Assembly (NCBI GenBank): GCA_009760855.2
Contig: WPIO01000116.1
Coordinates: 528,001-592,000, forward strand
Source: Cristatella mucedo
Taxonomy: Eukaryota; Bryozoa; Phylactolaemata; Cristatellidae
DNA length: 64,000 nucleotides
Direction of reading: 5' to 3'
Under the pieces are notes generated by a model. It saw only the letters and a program-made list of their open reading frames with translations, did not search any database and was not told the origin of the DNA. The position numbers were made by a program, and so were the translations under genes. Position 1 is the stretch's first letter; every line of letters starts with the position of its first letter. Below, piece after piece: positions 45,931-64,000 of this stretch.

Positions 45931-46019
45931 CCACGCCCCTCTGCTGCCTGCAGGAGGTACACAAATGGCAGCTCTGTAATAATAGGTTGTGGGACCTTCT
46001 GGGACCCTGCAGTTGTCTG

Positions 46020-46320
46020 TAGCTAGGTGCCAGCTGCAGCACCTGCATCTGCTGAGCTGTTAAGCCTTGCAGGAAATGACTTCTCCAGCATCCTCATCAC
46101 TGGTTGGCATCCACCAGCTGCTGTCCTGTCTGAGGTCAAATCCTGGCCCCTTCTCCACCTGCCAGTGCTGCTAGTGGTGGCCATCATGCAACAGCTGCTC
46201 TTTGTGTGCTGGGGGCCCAGCAATACCTTCGTGCATTCTGCTGTGATGATTACAGCATGTGGGCAGAGCCCCGGGGGAGTCTTGGTGATAAATAAGATCA
46301 TCGACCCCGAGGATGATATG
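46020..46320 (+). other. Unassigned open frame
   Basis: 98-codon frame with a possible acceptor CCTTGCAG at 46065-46072 and residues LLVVAIMQQLLFVCWG suggesting a hydrophobic stretch. No domain recognised; not taken as an exon. Confidence 0.15.
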
Positions 46321-46589
46321 TGAAGTTATAAGAAAGAGTGCTCGATGACCTATGATATGGCTGCATTTGGCCTTTTGAAATGTAGCGATTGCAAAACGAA
46401 CTGGTAACACAGCCCCGAAGTCGTTTTGGCAGATGCATGCTTCGTGTAATTAGGAGCTCCGAAAATTTTCTTCCTGCATCTAACTGGCACCAGCAATGTT
46501 GGTGCATACACCTCAAGATTCGGGCTCACTATACTTGGGCTATAGGAAAAATGTTTTGGCAATAGTACGCTTAAAAACGGCTATTTTGT

Positions 46590-46735
46590 ATAAGTTGGCT
46601 AGATCAGGATAATGAGTGGCCCTGCAAGTGTGTGACAGAACCTCGAAGTCAATACACTACTCGATGCGTAGCCAATGCATACCGGTGAGCAATTGCGTAT
46701 TTAGGTGCTTGCTGAATTCACGACAGACAAGCTAA
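46590..46735 (-). mobile_element. LINE family A ORF2 fragment
   Basis: Minus strand resembles the SRVHR..YALATHRVVY-type decay of LHWLPVKxxIDFKVL, by position of conserved words such as GACTTCGAGGTTCTGTC. Confidence 0.45.
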
Positions 46736-47243
46736 GTCTTGAATGTTTTGAACAAACTATGGGAATTTTATTGGACACACCAGACGTAATGGTCATCGAG
46801 GTAATGGAAGGATTATGAACAGTTCTTGGCATATTTTCATTAAGAAAGCTTTTCAAATTGATGCTCTGCTAGAAATACGAACAAACAAGCAAGCAAGAGT
46901 GCAGCTTTCTTTTTAAAAGAAGCTCTCGAAGCAGATTTGCAAGGTTAAGAAATGTTTGCTTCCCAATGTGGCAGGGAATCCCACTCAGATATTGAAATGC
47001 CTGAGGTTTTTGTAACCGCTTAGCGATTGGCCCAACTTTTGCTGTCTCACGATGGGCGAGGTTTTGTTCAATGGGAAGCAGCCATTTCGATTGGTCCGTT
47101 CCACGTTACACCAAATTTTGATTCTGCCAGCTTTGAAATAACGGCTCAGTTTGGTGCGGCCTTTTCGCATACACTGCTGCCTTGCATTCTCATGCCTATT
47201 TGACAGCTGTGTTTGCTGTCATCATTTAATGTTATCGTTTTAG

Positions 47244-62694
<15,451 letters not shown>

Positions 62695-62817
62695 GTAAGC
62701 GTGCTCATCTTAGGCAAATTTTGTGACTTCATTTTTGCAATAACTTTGCATCACAAGATTATGCAATCGTATATTTATAATTGTTCAGATGCTTATATGC
62801 ATACATGTCTTTCAAAC

Positions 62818-63118
62818 TAAGCTGAACTGCTGCGCCGGTTTCAACCTTTTTGTGGCCTCAGATTCTCTATGAGCAATCAATTTACTGCTCCATTGCTCCC
62901 GCTTAAAGACCGTTCGCGACAAAAGCTTTTGCTGTGCACGTACTACACAGTGGAACTCACCTCCACAGCTCTTATTCAACCACATCTACTCTCCTGCTTT
63001 CGACTATGACGTATCATTTCCAACCGTCCCGAGCTGCTACTTCCCTGCTGCTAGCTATCTTAACTGCCTTCCCGACTAGCTATGCTTATCGCTTTCTCTT
63101 CGTTGCATAAGACTCAGT
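62818..63118 (+). mobile_element. LINE family B, 3' end (decayed)
   Basis: GCTGAACTGCTGCGCCGGTT, then frameshifted remnants of FTAPLLPLKTVRDKSF and the PQLLFNHIYSPAFDY region. Confidence 0.72.
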
Positions 63119-63119
63119 C

Positions 63120-63680
63120 AGACTCACTTTGCACATTCTGTGGAACGGAAGTTCTGTCGGATGCTTGCGACAGTGGGGCCTGCTGCATTGTGTACCATGT
63201 TGGTCCCGCAGGGCATCCTGAGAGCAAGCTGCCCTCCCCCTTTTTTAGCACACTGCTGTATGCACAGTATGTTGCTTCCATGTTGTGCAAAGTGTGTCAC
63301 TTGGTTGCTGCAAGATGTGCGCGCCAATGCTAGCCGCCTACTTTAGCCTCAACCGGGGCAGAAAAGAATACATTTATCTTACAAAACCGAGGCAGACCGA
63401 GTGTTACCGTCTTTGTCCAATCGCGTGGAAATTGACTTGGGCGCTCCTAAACTGTACACAGTCGGCTCAAGTCTGTAACCGAGTTCCAGGGGTCAGAGGC
63501 TATTTCCGCCAAACCCTCCATACTCTGGCCACGCTGCCACTCGCCATGCTACTGAGCTAGGGTAAGACGGGCGGCAGTAAGGTGAAACCCCTTTATAATA
63601 ACGCATGCGCCAGCAACAACAGGGGAACTAAACAAGTCTACAGGGAGGGTCCTAAACAAAGTACACTATAGTACAAAGTA
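63120..63680. other. Nothing recognised
   Basis: Could be the 5' UTR or ORF1-side sequence of the LINE that follows; I cannot support a boundary. Confidence 0.3.
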
Positions 63681-63682
63681 GA

Positions 63683-64000
63683 CTACGACACAGCAAGTGC
63701 GAACAAACGTGTTAGTTGGTCATTCTGTTGTAACCCAATCGGCCAGACTTAACGCTTGCCTTTGGAATCCTCGCTCAATGTGCAATAAACCTCTAGTAAT
63801 AAACGACCTTATTTCTGAAAATGGTATCGACCTGCTCGCCCTAACTGAAACTTGGCTGAAATCGATAAACTGCCCGACAATTAAAGACGCTACTCCATCT
63901 GCTTTCACGTTCTTTCACACCCCTAGATCAATCAAAACTGGAGGTGGAGTTGCTATGATCGTGCGCTCGAAATTCAACTTCAAGCCATTTGCGGTACCCT
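63683..64000 (+). mobile_element. LINE ORF2 start, endonuclease domain (cut by window end)
   Basis: Open frame with LNACLWNPRSMCNKPLVIND, LISENGIDLLALTETWLKS and GGGVAMIVRSKF, the start of an AP-type endonuclease of an L2/CR1-class LINE. LTETWL carries the catalytic Glu motif. No stop is seen to the window end, so this could be the 5' part of a longer, possibly intact element. Confidence 0.85.

Overview
The window is nuclear DNA from a metazoan animal, most likely an invertebrate. It has short exons bounded by GT-AG (and one GC-AG) introns, large introns, many degraded L2/CR1-like LINEs, tRNA-derived SINEs, a dead Tc1/mariner copy and abundant microsatellites. I cannot place the organism more precisely from sequence alone. 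Perhaps 1.5 to 2 percent of the window is recognisable host coding sequence.

Layout. (1) 692-4357, minus strand: the first three coding exons of CEP104, a ciliary-tip/centrosomal protein; the gene runs off the left edge. (2) 4358-14314: about 10 kb of divergent intergenic sequence filled with LINE pieces, a Tc1 relic, simple repeats and a GC-rich block at 7690-7910. (3) 14315-27499, plus strand: a complete six-exon DFFB/CAD (DFF40, caspase-activated DNase) gene predicting 327 residues, with the CIDE-N domain split over exons 1-2 and the nuclease domain over exons 4-6. Its introns are crowded with LINE and SINE copies. CEP104 and DFFB are head to head, as they are in human. (4) About 29.27-29.93 kb, minus strand: a candidate unassigned gene, tail to tail with DFFB. 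(5) 30-41 kb: repeats, two very CpG-rich blocks (34.96-36.77 and 39.24-41.13 kb), and a pair of about 440-bp diverged direct repeats around the first block. A candidate first exon lies at 40338-40458. (6) 47244-62694, plus strand: exons of a multi-immunoglobulin-domain extracellular protein (perlecan/hemicentin type; identity not settled) that runs beyond the exons seen here. (7) The right edge enters the endonuclease domain of a LINE.

Functionally, CEP104 acts at cilium and microtubule ends, DFFB cuts chromatin in apoptosis, and the Ig protein should be extracellular. They do not form a pathway. The notable point is conserved gene order, which in human involves a shared promoter region. Most of the remaining sequence is the debris of one L2-like LINE family, a SINE that shares its 3' tail, a second SINE family, and a second LINE family ending in a TTACAT-type tail.
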